From: Terrabacter tumescens
GTDB lineage: Bacteria; Actinomycetota; Actinomycetes; Actinomycetales; Dermatophilaceae
Reading direction: 5' to 3'
Assembly (NCBI RefSeq): GCF_014646815.1
Contig: NZ_BMNZ01000001.1
Coordinates: 124,001-188,000 of the forward strand
Length of the DNA: 64,000 bases
A model generated the notes under the pieces. That model had not been told where the DNA came from, ran no database searches, and worked only from the letters and a program-made list of their open reading frames with translations. Positions 37,269 to 45,912 of the stretch are shown here, piece after piece. The translations under genes were made by a program, and so were the position numbers. Position 1 is the first letter of the stretch. Every line of letters starts with the position of its first letter.

Positions 37269-38444
37269 GTGCCCGGGTCGGGCCGTCGAGCCGGGCCGAG
37301 GTGGCAGCAGGTCGACCTCGGCCTGTTCATCGGGGCCCTCGGCCTCTCGGTCGTCGGTGTCGTGCTCGTGTGGTCGGCGACGCGGGCCTCGTCCGGTGGC
37401 AGCGCCGCGCTCAAGCAGCTCGTCGCCCTCGGGGTCGGGATCGCGTGCGCGGCCGTCGTCGCACGCCTCGACGTGCGCTCGGTACGCGCGCTCGCGCCCG
37501 TCGTCTACGTGCTGGCCGTCCTGGGCCTCGCCGCCGTCGTGTCCCCGCTGGGGTCGACCGTCAACGGCTCACGGTCGTGGATCCGGCTGCCCGGTGGCAT
37601 GACCCTGCAGCCCTCGGAGCTGATGAAGGTCGCCCTGGCCGTCGGTCTGGCCATGCTGCTCGCGGAGCGCGCCGAGCGGGGGCTGCGCCAGCGGCACCGC
37701 GACGTCGTCCTCGCGTGGGTCGTGGCCGGCATACCGGTGCTCCTCGTCCTGGCCCAGCCCGACCTCGGTTCCGCCCTGGTGCTCGTCGCGATGTCCGTCG
37801 TCATCATCGCGGCCGCGGGCGCGCCGTGGCTGTGGACCGTCGCGGTGCTCGTCGCGGGGGCCGGCGCCGTCGCCGCCGCGTTCCTGACCCCGCTGCTCTC
37901 GGGCTACCAGCGCAACCGGCTGCGGGCCTTCCTCGACCCCTCCCTCGACCCGCAGGGCATCGGCTACCAGACGCGCCAGGTCCGGGTCGCGATCGGGTCC
38001 GGCGGCCTCGGCGGGCAGGGCCTGTTCGAGGGCCGGCAGACCCAGGGCGGTTTCATCCCCTTCCAGGAGACCGACTTCGTCTTCTCGGTCGCGGGGGAGG
38101 AGCTGGGCTTCCTGGGGGCCGCGGGTCTCGTGGTGCTCATCGGCTTCATCGTCGTGCGCTGCGTCGTCGTCGCGCGCCGGGCAGACGCGTTCGGGCGGCT
38201 CGTCGCCATCGGGGTGGCCGTGTGGCTCGGTGTCCAAGCCTTTGAGAACATCGGGATGAATCTCGGTCTCATGCCGGTGACCGGCCTGCCGCTGCCGTTC
38301 GTCTCGAGCGGCGGGTCCTCGCTCATCGCGTCGTGGGTCGCCATCGGCCTCGTCGGCAACGTGGCGGCGGCGTCCGTGCGGCACCGCGGTCCGGCAGGCC
38401 CGGCGGGCGTCGGCGCCGGTGGGCCGTCCCGCGCGACGCGGTAG
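37269..38444 (+). CDS. rodA: RodA-type SEDS peptidoglycan glycosyltransferase
   Basis: A 391-residue polytopic SEDS protein with about ten membrane helices. Family hallmarks are LQPSELMKVALAVGLA, AQPDLGSALVL, SGYQRNRLRAFLDP, the long extracellular loop GIGYQTRQVRVAIGSGGLGG with GGFIPFQETDFVFSVAGEELG, and LPFVSSGGSSLIASWVAIG near the end. This wording fits RodA better than FtsW. RodA polymerises glycan strands with its partner PBP2. Here its partner gene mrdA lies 18 kb away at the end of the mre operon. The GTG at 37269 is the first usable start in frame after ribF, with a weak ribosome site. Confidence 0.88.
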   Translation: MPGSGRRAGPRWQQVDLGLFIGALGLSVVGVVLVWSATRASSGGSAALKQLVALGVGIACAAVVARLDVRSVRALAPVVYVLAVLGLAAVVSPLGSTVNGSRSWIRLPGGMTLQPSELMKVALAVGLAMLLAERAERGLRQRHRDVVLAWVVAGIPVLLVLAQPDLGSALVLVAMSVVIIAAAGAPWLWTVAVLVAGAGAVAAAFLTPLLSGYQRNRLRAFLDPSLDPQGIGYQTRQVRVAIGSGGLGGQGLFEGRQTQGGFIPFQETDFVFSVAGEELGFLGAAGLVVLIGFIVVRCVVVARRADAFGRLVAIGVAVWLGVQAFENIGMNLGLMPVTGLPLPFVSSGGSSLIASWVAIGLVGNVAAASVRHRGPAGPAGVGAGGPSRATR

Positions 38445-38612
38445 GGACGCGGTAGGACGGCGGGTCCCGGCCGCGGGGTTACCCGGCGGTCACGTTTCGG
38501 TGAGGAACGTCGACAATGCGTGACTGACGCGTCGAATCTTGACATCATCCCGGCATGGCGGGCGCCCGCAGACGCCGATGACGGGCCGGCCCGCAGCGAC
38601 AAAGGAGTCCAC

Positions 38613-40466
38613 ATGCCCCTCCAGGCACTCGCCGAGCGGGACGTCGACCAGAACGTCCTCGACGGTCGCGCTCCCAGCGTGGGCGCGCTCTTCCGCAGCC
38701 GGGTCCGCGCCACGCCCGACGCCCCCGCCTACCTCTACTTCGCCGAGGGGTCGAGCGAGCTCACCACCCTGACCTGGGGACAGACGCACGAGATCGTCGA
38801 GCAGTGGGCCGCCGGGCTCATCAGCCTCGGCGTGCAGCTGGAGGACCGGGTCGCGATCGCCTCGACGACGCGCGTCGAGTGGATCCTCGCCGACCTCGCC
38901 GTCATCTGCGCCGGTGGCGCGACCACGACCGTCTACCCGACGACGATCGCCGAGGACGTCGCCTACATCCTCGCCGACTCCGGCAGCGGCATCGTCTTCG
39001 CCGAGAACGAGGAGCAGGTCGCCAAGCTCCAGCACGTCCGCTCCGAGATCCCCGGCGTGCGCCAGGTCATCGCCCTCACCGGTCCCGGCAGCGACGACGG
39101 CTGGGTCATCACCACGGACGAGCTCGCCGAGCGCGGGCGCGAGTGGCTCGCCGCCACCCCCGACATCGTCGACTCGCGCGTCGACCAGCTCGGCCCCGAG
39201 TCGCTCGCGGTCGTCATCTACACCTCCGGCACGACAGGCCGCCCCAAGGGCGTGCGCCTCGTGCAGGACAGCGTCGTCTACGAGGGCGCCGTCATCGACG
39301 CCATCGGCACGTTCACCAAGGACGACCTGCAGTTCCTCTGGCTGCCGTTGTCGCACGTCTTCGGCAAGATGCTCGTCGCGACGGGCCTGCAGATCGGCTT
39401 CCCGACGGCGGTCGACGGCCGGGTCGACAAGATCGTCGACCACATGGCCGTCATCAAGCCCACCTTCATGGCGGGTCCGCCCCGCATCTTCGAGAAGGCC
39501 CACGGCCGCATCGCGCTGATGTTCGCGCAGGAGCAGGGCGTCAAGAAGCGGCTCATCGACTGGGCCCTCAAGGTCGGCGGCGAGATGCGCGACGTCCTCG
39601 CCCGGGGCGAGGAGCCCTCGTCGGGCCTGCAGCGCCGGCACGCCCTCGCCACGAAGCTCGTGCTGCACAAGGTCCAGGAGCGCTTCGGCGGCCGGGTCCG
39701 CTTCATGATCAGCGGCTCCGCCCCGCTCAACGCCGACGTCGCGCGCTGGTTCGGCTCGGTCGGGCTGCTCGTCCAGGAGGGCTACGGCCTCACCGAGACC
39801 TCGTCGGGCACGACCGTCAACGCCCCCGAGCACGGCTCCTACCAGTACGGCTCGGTCGGCTGGCCCCTCCCGGGCACCGAGGTCCGCATCGCGGAGGAGG
39901 ACGGCGAGATCCTCGTCAAGGGTCCGGGTGTCATGCGCGGCTACCACAACAACCCCGAGGCGACGGCCGAGGTGCTCACCGAGGACGGCTGGTTCCACAC
40001 CGGCGACATCGGCCGCATCGACGAGCGCGGCTTCCTCTACGTCACGGACCGCAAGAAGGACGTCTTCAAGACGAGTGGCGGCAAGTACATCGCGCCGGCC
40101 GAGATCGAGGCGCGCTTCAAGGGCCTGTGCCCGTTCGTCAGCCAGTTCCTCGTGCACGGCGCCGGCCACAACTACGCGACGGCGCTCGTGACCCTCGACC
40201 CCGACGCGGTGGCCGGCTGGGCGCCGACGGTCGGCCTGGGCGGCAAGTCCTACGCCGAGGTCGCCACCTCGCCGGAGGCGCACGCGCTCGTCCAGCGCTA
40301 CGTCGACCAGCTCAACGACGGCCTCAACCGCTGGGAGACGATCAAGAAGTTCACGATCCTCGACCAGGACCTCACGGTCGAGGGCGGCGACCTCACGCCG
40401 AGCATGAAGCTGCGCCGCAAGGCCGTGACCGAGAAGCACCGCGCCGAGCTCGACGCGATGTACTGA
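38613..40466 (+). CDS. Long-chain fatty-acid-CoA ligase
   Basis: A 617-residue ANL-superfamily enzyme of the FadD15/long-chain acyl-CoA synthetase type. It shows VVIYTSGTTGRPKGVRL (P-loop), FLWLPLSHVFGKML, the linker region around MISGSAPLNADVARW, YGLTETSSGTTVN, DGWFHTGDIGRIDERGF and the C-terminal catalytic Lys in LTPSMKLRRKAV. It makes acyl-CoAs from fatty acids, and such thioesters would also be substrates of the OleA-like enzyme, although the genes are not linked. The ATG at 38613 has AAAGGAG upstream. The 168-base gap before it shows no sure promoter. A repeat array follows. Confidence 0.93.
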   Translation: MPLQALAERDVDQNVLDGRAPSVGALFRSRVRATPDAPAYLYFAEGSSELTTLTWGQTHEIVEQWAAGLISLGVQLEDRVAIASTTRVEWILADLAVICAGGATTTVYPTTIAEDVAYILADSGSGIVFAENEEQVAKLQHVRSEIPGVRQVIALTGPGSDDGWVITTDELAERGREWLAATPDIVDSRVDQLGPESLAVVIYTSGTTGRPKGVRLVQDSVVYEGAVIDAIGTFTKDDLQFLWLPLSHVFGKMLVATGLQIGFPTAVDGRVDKIVDHMAVIKPTFMAGPPRIFEKAHGRIALMFAQEQGVKKRLIDWALKVGGEMRDVLARGEEPSSGLQRRHALATKLVLHKVQERFGGRVRFMISGSAPLNADVARWFGSVGLLVQEGYGLTETSSGTTVNAPEHGSYQYGSVGWPLPGTEVRIAEEDGEILVKGPGVMRGYHNNPEATAEVLTEDGWFHTGDIGRIDERGFLYVTDRKKDVFKTSGGKYIAPAEIEARFKGLCPFVSQFLVHGAGHNYATALVTLDPDAVAGWAPTVGLGGKSYAEVATSPEAHALVQRYVDQLNDGLNRWETIKKFTILDQDLTVEGGDLTPSMKLRRKAVTEKHRAELDAMY

Positions 40467-40490
40467 GTCTTCTGGGCTCGCTTCGCTCGC

Positions 40491-40860
40491 CCGTGTTCGG
40501 CGCGCCTGACGTCACGCCTTCCCTCCTCGGCTTGCTCGCTGTGCTCGCATCGCTCGTCCGTGTTCGGCGCGCCTGACGTCACGCCTTCCCTCCTCGGCTT
40601 GCTCGCTGTGCTCGCATCGCTCGTCAGTCCAGGCGTGACGCGCGCCGAACGCTCGCATCGCTCGTCAGTCCAGGCGTGACGCGCGCCGAACCATCATTTT
40701 GGCTCGCTCTGCTCGCCGGGTCCGGCACGCCCCGTCGTCACGCCTTCCCTCCTCGACTGGCTCGCTGCGCTCGCTTCGCTCGTCAGTCCAGGCGCGACGG
40801 CGTGCCGGACCATCTTGGCTCGCTTCGCTCGTCAGTCCAGGCGCGACGGCGTGCCGAACG
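40491..40860. repeat. Composite tandem and inverted repeat array
   Basis: This 400-base gap has no gene. A 67-bp unit (40491-40557) is repeated exactly at 40558-40624. A 41-bp unit (40610-40650) is repeated exactly at 40651-40691. The left units carry GTTCGGCGCGC..GTCACGCC and the right units the inverse GGCGTGACGCGCGCCGAAC, so they can pair. A variant module at 40730-40809 has arms GTCCGGCACGCC and GGCGTGCCGGAC. GCTCGCATCGCTCGT or GCTCGCTTCGCTCGT runs through all units. I take it as a local expansion of an extragenic palindromic element. Confidence 0.8.
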
Positions 40861-40866
40861 TGGTTG

Positions 40867-42000
40867 TCAGGGGCGCGCGGGGAGGTCGAGGACGATCCCG
40901 GCTTCGGCGTGCCCCGGGTCGGGGTAGGTGGCGCGGTGCCCGTGTCGCTCGGTGAGCGCGGGGTCACCCCACCTCTCGGTGCGTGGGGTGCGGTAGTTGA
41001 ACCACAGCGTCGGTCCGGCCGGCGCGTCGAGCACGACACGGGCGAGGGCGGCGTCGTCGGGATGGTGGAAGACGTCACCGTTGGTCGAGACGAGGTAGTG
41101 GCTGGCCGGGGCGGCCGCGACCAGCCCCTTGACGACGTTCGCGCGGCTGGCGTGGTGCGGCAGCTTCAGGGCGTCGACGGGGAGGGTCTGGGCGCCACGC
41201 GCCCGGGCGACACCGTGCAGGCCGGCCGCCAGGACGCTGCCGTAGGCGTCCGCCCCGAGCACGATGCTGGCCCCGCGGTGCTCGACGAGCAGCGCGATGC
41301 TGCTGCCGTTGGGCACCGAGGAGTCCTGGGGCAACCGCTCGTCCGCGAGGTGCTGGAGGTCGTCGAGCGGTCCGAGCACGTCGAGCTCCGCACCGCGGTC
41401 GCGCTCCTGGCCGTGCAGCGCCTCGCGCAGGCTCGCTGACCACGTGTCCGCGAGCCGGGCGAGGCGACGGGTCGTCGGCGAGAGCACCGTGATCGTGGGC
41501 CCGCCCGGCACCGCGACCTCGAAGAAGCCGCCGGAGGCGCCGGTCTCGACGGGCCCGCCGTGGAAGGCGGTGTTCCACGGCAGCGTGCGGTCGTGCGAGG
41601 GGGCAGCCACGCCGGCGGCCAGGGGGTCGTCGAGGGGCCCGAGCAGCGCGGCGACGAGGCTCTCGCCCTGGTCGACGCTCCGCGAACGGCCCGGCGATCC
41701 CTCCGCCAGGTGCGTACGGCCGTTGAACCAGAAGTCGCGCACGTCGGCGGCGAGGTCGCTGGCCAGGAAGGCGAGCATCCCGCCGATGTGGTCGTTGTCG
41801 ATGTGGGTGACGACCGCGACGTCGATGTGACGGTCGGCCGGGTCGAGCCGGCGTAGTCGAGCCTCGAGCAGCGGCCACGTGTCGGGAGGTCCGCCGTCGA
41901 CGAGCATCCGCCACGTCGGGCCTCCGGGGCTCGGGCACTCGACGAGCAGGCAGTCGCCCAGCCTCGCGGGCAGCACCTCCACGTGGATCGCCGTCGGCAC
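40867..42000 (-). CDS. Metallo-beta-lactamase-fold hydrolase (ComEC C-domain-like)
   Basis: A 377-residue soluble protein. The metal-binding motif is VVTHIDNDHIGGMLAFL, with further ligands probable in SSIALLVEHRGASIVLGADA (Asp) and LKLPHHASRANVV (His). The start with ARLGDCLLVE and MLVDGGPP is the usual first strand pair of this subgroup, which resembles the C-terminal domain of ComEC without its membrane part. Substrate is unknown, and nuclease or phosphodiesterase activity would be plausible. The GTG at 42000 has AAAGGGTGGCGAG before it. Its stop lies just past the repeat array. Confidence 0.82.
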   Translation of the reverse strand: MPTAIHVEVLPARLGDCLLVECPSPGGPTWRMLVDGGPPDTWPLLEARLRRLDPADRHIDVAVVTHIDNDHIGGMLAFLASDLAADVRDFWFNGRTHLAEGSPGRSRSVDQGESLVAALLGPLDDPLAAGVAAPSHDRTLPWNTAFHGGPVETGASGGFFEVAVPGGPTITVLSPTTRRLARLADTWSASLREALHGQERDRGAELDVLGPLDDLQHLADERLPQDSSVPNGSSIALLVEHRGASIVLGADAYGSVLAAGLHGVARARGAQTLPVDALKLPHHASRANVVKGLVAAAPASHYLVSTNGDVFHHPDDAALARVVLDAPAGPTLWFNYRTPRTERWGDPALTERHGHRATYPDPGHAEAGIVLDLPARP

Positions 42001-42113
42001 CTCGCCACCCTTTCGCCCCTGCTCCCCAGACTAGGACCGGCGCCCACGGCTGTCCGGCCCTTGCAGGCGTGCGCACGGTTCGTCCGCGTTTTCGGTGACC
42101 GCCGGGCCGCACG

Positions 42114-42119
42114 TACGAT
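42114..42119 (+). promoter_or_regulatory. -10 box TACGAT for the radical SAM gene
   Basis: TACGAT is followed by a 6-nt spacer and the ATG at 42126, implying a leaderless transcript. Confidence 0.45.
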
Positions 42120-42125
42120 GGTCCA

Positions 42126-44117
42126 ATGCCCGGTGAGTCACTGTTCAACGCCCTCGAGCCCCTGCTGGAGCGGGTCAACAAGCCCATCCAGTACGTCGGC
42201 GGCGAGCTCAACTCGACGGTCAAGGACTGGAACGTCGGCGGCCACGGCCCCGGCGGCGAGGAGCTGACCACGCGTTGGGCGCTGATGTACCCCGACGCAT
42301 ACGAGGTCGGCGTGCCCAACCAGGGCGTCATGATCCTCTACGAAGTCCTCAACGAGCGTCCCGACGCCCTCGCGGAGCGGACGTATGCCGTGTGGCCCGA
42401 CATGGAGGCACAGCTGCGCGAGGCGGGTCTGCCGCAGTTCACGGTCGACGGTCACCGCTCGGTGCGCGACTTCGACCTCTTCGGCCTCAGCTTCTCGACG
42501 GAGCTCGGCTACACCAACATGCTGACGGCGCTCGACCTCGCCGGCATCCCGCTGCACGCGGTCGACCGTGACGTCGACGACCCGATCGTCATCGCCGGTG
42601 GCCACGCCGCCTTCAACCCCGAGCCGATCGCGTCGTTCATCGACGCGGCCATCGTCGGCGACGGCGAGCAGGCCGTGCTGACGGTCACCGACATCGTGGG
42701 GGAGTGGAAGGCCCAGGGGCGGCCCGGTGGTCGCCGCGAGGTGCTGCTGCGCCTCGCCCGCACCGGCGGCGTCTACGTGCCGGCGTTCTACGACGTCTCC
42801 TACCTGCCCGACGGGCGCATCCAGCGCGTCGCGCCGAGCTCGGACGCCTCCGGCGTGCCGTGGCGCGTGTCCAAGCACACCGTCATGGACCTCGACGCCT
42901 GGCCCTACCCGAAGAAGCCCCTCGTGCCGCTCGCAGAGTCGGTCCACGAGCGCATGTCGGTCGAGATCTTCCGCGGCTGCACCCGCGGCTGCCGCTTCTG
43001 CCAGGCGGGCATGATCACCCGTCCGGTGCGCGAGCGGTCGATCACCGGCATCGGCGAGATGGTCGAGCGCGGCCTGGCCGCGACGGGGTTCGAGGAGGTG
43101 GGCCTGCTGTCACTGAGCTCTGCCGACCACTCCGAGATCGCCGACCTCACCAAGGGCCTCGCCGACCGCTACGAGGGCACCCAGACCGGTCTGTCGCTGC
43201 CGTCGACGCGTGTCGACGCCTTCAACATCGACCTCGCCAACGAGCTGACCCGCAACGGTCGCCGGTCGGGCCTGACCTTCGCCCCGGAGGGCGGCTCCGA
43301 GCGCATCCGCAAGGTGATCAACAAGATGGTGTCCGAGGAGGACCTCATCAAGACCGTCGCTGCGGCCTACGGTGCCGGCTGGCGCCAGGTCAAGCTCTAC
43401 TTCATGTGCGGCCTGCCCACCGAGACCGACGAGGACGTGCTCCAGATCGCCGAGCTCGCCAAGCGGGTCATCGAGACCGGCCGCCAGGTCTCGGGTCGGC
43501 GCGACATCCGCTGCACCGTGTCGATCGGTGGCTTCGTGCCCAAGCCGCACACGCCCTTCCAGTGGGCCTCGCAGCTCGGTGTCGAGGAGACCGACGCCCG
43601 CCTCGCCAAGCTCCGTGACGCGATCCGGGCCGACAAGCGCTACGGCTCGTCCATCGGGTTCCGCTACCACGACGGCCAGCCCGGCATCGTCGAGGGACTG
43701 CTCTCCCGCGGTGACCGCCGAGTCGGCAAGGTCATCGAGGCCGTGTGGCGCGACGGTGGCCGCTTCGACGGGTGGAGCGAGCACTTCTCCTACGAGCGCT
43801 GGATGCGCTGCGCCGACGAGGCGTTCGCCGACGTCCCGGTCGACCTCGCCTGGTACACCACGCGCGAGCGGGGGGAGTCCGAGGTGCTGCCCTGGGACCA
43901 CCTCGACTCCGGCCTCGACAAGGACTGGCTGTGGGAGGACTGGCAGGACGCCCTCGACGAGACCGAGGTCGACGACTGCCGCTGGACCCCGTGCTTCGAC
44001 TGCGGCGTCTGCCCCCAGATGGGCACCGAGATCGAGATCGGCCCCACCGGCAAGACGCTGCTGCCGCTCACCGTTCTGGGCTCCGGCCGCCAGGACCTCC
44101 TCGAGCACCAGCACTGA
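42126..44117 (+). CDS. TIGR03960 family B12-binding-type radical SAM protein
   Basis: A 663-residue protein. The N-terminal half (YPDAYEVGVPNQGVMILYEVL, FGLSFSTELGYTNMLTALDL, VIAGGHAAFNPEPIA) is a B12-binding-like Rossmann region. The iron-sulfur cluster motif is EIFRGCTRGCRFCQAGMITRP with three Cys near residue 283. GLTFAPEGGSERIRKVINK and KLYFMCGLPTETDEDV follow. A Cys cluster near the C terminus (WTPCFDCGVCPQ) may bind another cluster or metal. The reaction is unknown. Family members usually precede a TIGR03936/DUF2344 gene and then an RNase E/G gene. Neither follows here. Confidence 0.9.
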   Translation: MPGESLFNALEPLLERVNKPIQYVGGELNSTVKDWNVGGHGPGGEELTTRWALMYPDAYEVGVPNQGVMILYEVLNERPDALAERTYAVWPDMEAQLREAGLPQFTVDGHRSVRDFDLFGLSFSTELGYTNMLTALDLAGIPLHAVDRDVDDPIVIAGGHAAFNPEPIASFIDAAIVGDGEQAVLTVTDIVGEWKAQGRPGGRREVLLRLARTGGVYVPAFYDVSYLPDGRIQRVAPSSDASGVPWRVSKHTVMDLDAWPYPKKPLVPLAESVHERMSVEIFRGCTRGCRFCQAGMITRPVRERSITGIGEMVERGLAATGFEEVGLLSLSSADHSEIADLTKGLADRYEGTQTGLSLPSTRVDAFNIDLANELTRNGRRSGLTFAPEGGSERIRKVINKMVSEEDLIKTVAAAYGAGWRQVKLYFMCGLPTETDEDVLQIAELAKRVIETGRQVSGRRDIRCTVSIGGFVPKPHTPFQWASQLGVEETDARLAKLRDAIRADKRYGSSIGFRYHDGQPGIVEGLLSRGDRRVGKVIEAVWRDGGRFDGWSEHFSYERWMRCADEAFADVPVDLAWYTTRERGESEVLPWDHLDSGLDKDWLWEDWQDALDETEVDDCRWTPCFDCGVCPQMGTEIEIGPTGKTLLPLTVLGSGRQDLLEHQH

Positions 44118-44129
44118 CCCGCCTCGTCG

Positions 44130-44156
44130 CCCCGCCCGCCGTGCTGGCGGGCGGGG
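44130..44156 (+). terminator. Terminator after the radical SAM gene
   Basis: CCCCGCCCGCC and GGCGGGCGGGG form a perfect 11-bp stem with loop GTGCT, 12 bases past the stop. No T-tract. Confidence 0.75.
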
Positions 44157-44208
44157 CAGACAGGCCGTATGCGGCGTTCCTGTCAGCGTATTCCGCGACT
44201 TGGGGTGC

Positions 44209-44742
44209 TTAGACGGGGAAGCCGACGTGGGCGAGGGCCTGCCGGACGAGGACGCCGTGCGAGCCGGGCATCTCGCCCCGGACCGCGAGCGACGCCGCCT
44301 CCTCGGGGGTCACCCACGACAGGTCGAGGGCGTCCTGCTGGGGCCGGCAGTCACCCGTGACGGCGACGACGAAGGCCAGCGACACCGCGTGCTGGCGCGG
44401 GTCGTGGAAGGGCGTGACGCCGGGGGTCGGGAAGAACTCGGCGACCGTGAACGGCTGCGGCGAGAGCGGGATGCGGGGGAGGGCCATGGGGCCGAGGTCG
44501 GACTCGACGTGCCGCACCAGGGCGTCTCGGATGCGCTCGTGGTAAAGCACGCGGCCGCCGACGACCTCCTGGCCGATGCCACCGTCGCTGTCCGCCCGCA
44601 GCAGCAGCCCGACGTGGGTGACGACGCCGCGGTCGTCGACGCGAACCGGGATCGCGTGGACGTAGAGGATCGGCAGTCGGTCACGGGCGTTGTCGAGGTC
44701 CTCGCGGCTCAGCCACGCACCCGTCGTGTCCACTTCGGTCAT
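44209..44742 (-). CDS. DUF4916 NUDIX-like protein
   Basis: A 177-residue protein in the DUF4916 branch of the NUDIX superfamily. Conserved blocks are WLSREDLDNARDRLPILYVH, VTHVGLLLRADSDGGIGQ, VLYHERIRDALVRHVESDLG, PMALPRIPLSPQPFTVAEFF and FHDPRQHAVSLAFVV. The helix that should hold the Nudix box (GX5EX7REUXEEXGU) is diverged at HERIRDALVRHVESDLG, so hydrolysis of nucleoside diphosphate compounds is not assured. The ATG at 44742 follows CAGTAT by 6 nt, a weak leaderless signal. It is head-to-tail with the M28 gene. Confidence 0.82.
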   Translation of the reverse strand: MTEVDTTGAWLSREDLDNARDRLPILYVHAIPVRVDDRGVVTHVGLLLRADSDGGIGQEVVGGRVLYHERIRDALVRHVESDLGPMALPRIPLSPQPFTVAEFFPTPGVTPFHDPRQHAVSLAFVVAVTGDCRPQQDALDLSWVTPEEAASLAVRGEMPGSHGVLVRQALAHVGFPV

Positions 44743-44803
44743 GACGTCATACTGCCAAACGCGGGACGTGACGCCGGGCCGGGTCCACGAGCGGCGCGTC
44801 GGC

Positions 44804-45856
44804 TCACCGCAGCGAGCGGATCCAGGCCCACAGCACGGCGCCTGACCGGCTGAGCTGGGCGGGGTCGACGACGGACGGCACGTCCCGGGCCGAGTGGTAC
44901 GCCGGGTAGGGCACGCTGCCGAGGCGCGCCGCTGGGATGCCGACCTTCTGGAACGACACGTGGTCGCTGGCCTTGTTGGTGCACGCCCGGGTCGCGGCCG
45001 GGCTGGCTGCGGCGCGGATCGCGTCGGCGAGCGAGGGGTCGGCCCCGGCGACGTGGCACACCGGCACCGGCGCTGCACGTACGCCCACGCGGTCGAGAGC
45101 GACCATCCCGCGGATGGCCGAGCGCTCGGCCCCGGTGAGCGAGGCGACGAAGTGTCGCGAGCCGAACGCATACAGCGTGCCGTTGCCGCCGCGCGCCTCC
45201 TCGGCGCCGAACGCGACGAACCGCACGGGGAGGGCGCCCGGCTGCCGGCGCGTCATCCGGGCCACCTCGGCCATGACCATGAGCCCCGACGCGTTGTCCT
45301 CGGCCCCGGGCGACTGGGGCACGGTGTCGAGGTGGGCGCCGACGACGACGTGCGGCCTCGTCGGGTCGAAGCCCGGCGGGTCGGCGACGACGTCGACCGT
45401 CGTGCCAGCCGGGACCCGGACACCCCACGAGACCCCCGCCGGCACGCCTAACGGGACGAGGGTGACCCGGTAGCCGGCGGTGCGCAGGCGGGCCGCGACG
45501 AAGGACGCGGCCCGGTCCGACGCCGGGCTCGCCGCATCCCGGGGTCCCATCGCGGCCAGGGTGCGTATGCCGTCCTGCACCGTCGCGACGTCGAAGCCCT
45601 CCGCGCGCGGCGGGGGAGCCGGCGTCGTCGTCGCGCTGGACGTGGTGCTGGACGTGGTGCTGGACGTGGTGCTGGACGTGGCGCTGGAGGTGTCGCTGGA
45701 CGTGGCGCTGGACGTGGCGCTGGACGTGGGCGTCGAGGCAGGGGGCAGCGAGCGGGCGTCAGGCGCGGGGCCGGCCTTCGTGCCGGCGGTCAGGCAGATT
45801 GCGACCGCGACGGCGGCGATCGAGGCGCCACGGCGGGCTCTCGCGCGTACGGGCAT
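44804..45856 (-). CDS. Secreted M28 family metallopeptidase
   Basis: A 350-residue precursor. A basic N terminus and hydrophobic core (ASIAAVAVAICLTAG) form a signal. A Ser/Thr linker of repeated Thr-Ser-Ser units follows (residues ~45-78). The zinc site residues of the M28 fold are seen in order: His in VVGAHLDTVP, Asp in GAEDNASG, the Glu pair in FGAEEARGG, Asp in MVALDRVG and His in YPAYHSARD. It is likely an extracellular aminopeptidase. TAGCGT 5 nt upstream favours the ATG at 45856, and GTG 45859 is an alternative. Confidence 0.87.
   Translation of the reverse strand: MPVRARARRGASIAAVAVAICLTAGTKAGPAPDARSLPPASTPTSSATSSATSSDTSSATSSTTSSTTSSTTSSATTTPAPPPRAEGFDVATVQDGIRTLAAMGPRDAASPASDRAASFVAARLRTAGYRVTLVPLGVPAGVSWGVRVPAGTTVDVVADPPGFDPTRPHVVVGAHLDTVPQSPGAEDNASGLMVMAEVARMTRRQPGALPVRFVAFGAEEARGGNGTLYAFGSRHFVASLTGAERSAIRGMVALDRVGVRAAPVPVCHVAGADPSLADAIRAAASPAATRACTNKASDHVSFQKVGIPAARLGSVPYPAYHSARDVPSVVDPAQLSRSGAVLWAWIRSLR
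45636..45732 (-). repeat. 12-bp coding repeat (Thr/Ser linker)
   Basis: About eight near-identical copies of GCTGGACGTGGY (plus strand) encode the linker of the M28 precursor. Copy number may vary between strains. Confidence 0.6.
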
Positions 45857-45861
45857 CACCC

Positions 45862-45867
45862 ACGCTA
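45862..45867 (-). promoter_or_regulatory. -10 box TAGCGT for the M28 peptidase gene
   Basis: TAGCGT on the minus strand is 5 nt from the ATG at 45856. Confidence 0.35.
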
Positions 45868-45912
45868 ACCCGGGCGGCGCTCACCGACCGGCCGACGAGA
45901 CCTCCCGCCTGG

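Noticed and set aside
40491-40691. CRISPR array
   Set aside because: The repeats are contiguous and of two lengths with no unique spacers, and no cas gene is near.
44157-44208. Small gene or RNA after the radical SAM terminator
   Set aside because: About 50 bases with no ribosome site, start or convincing structure beyond the terminator.
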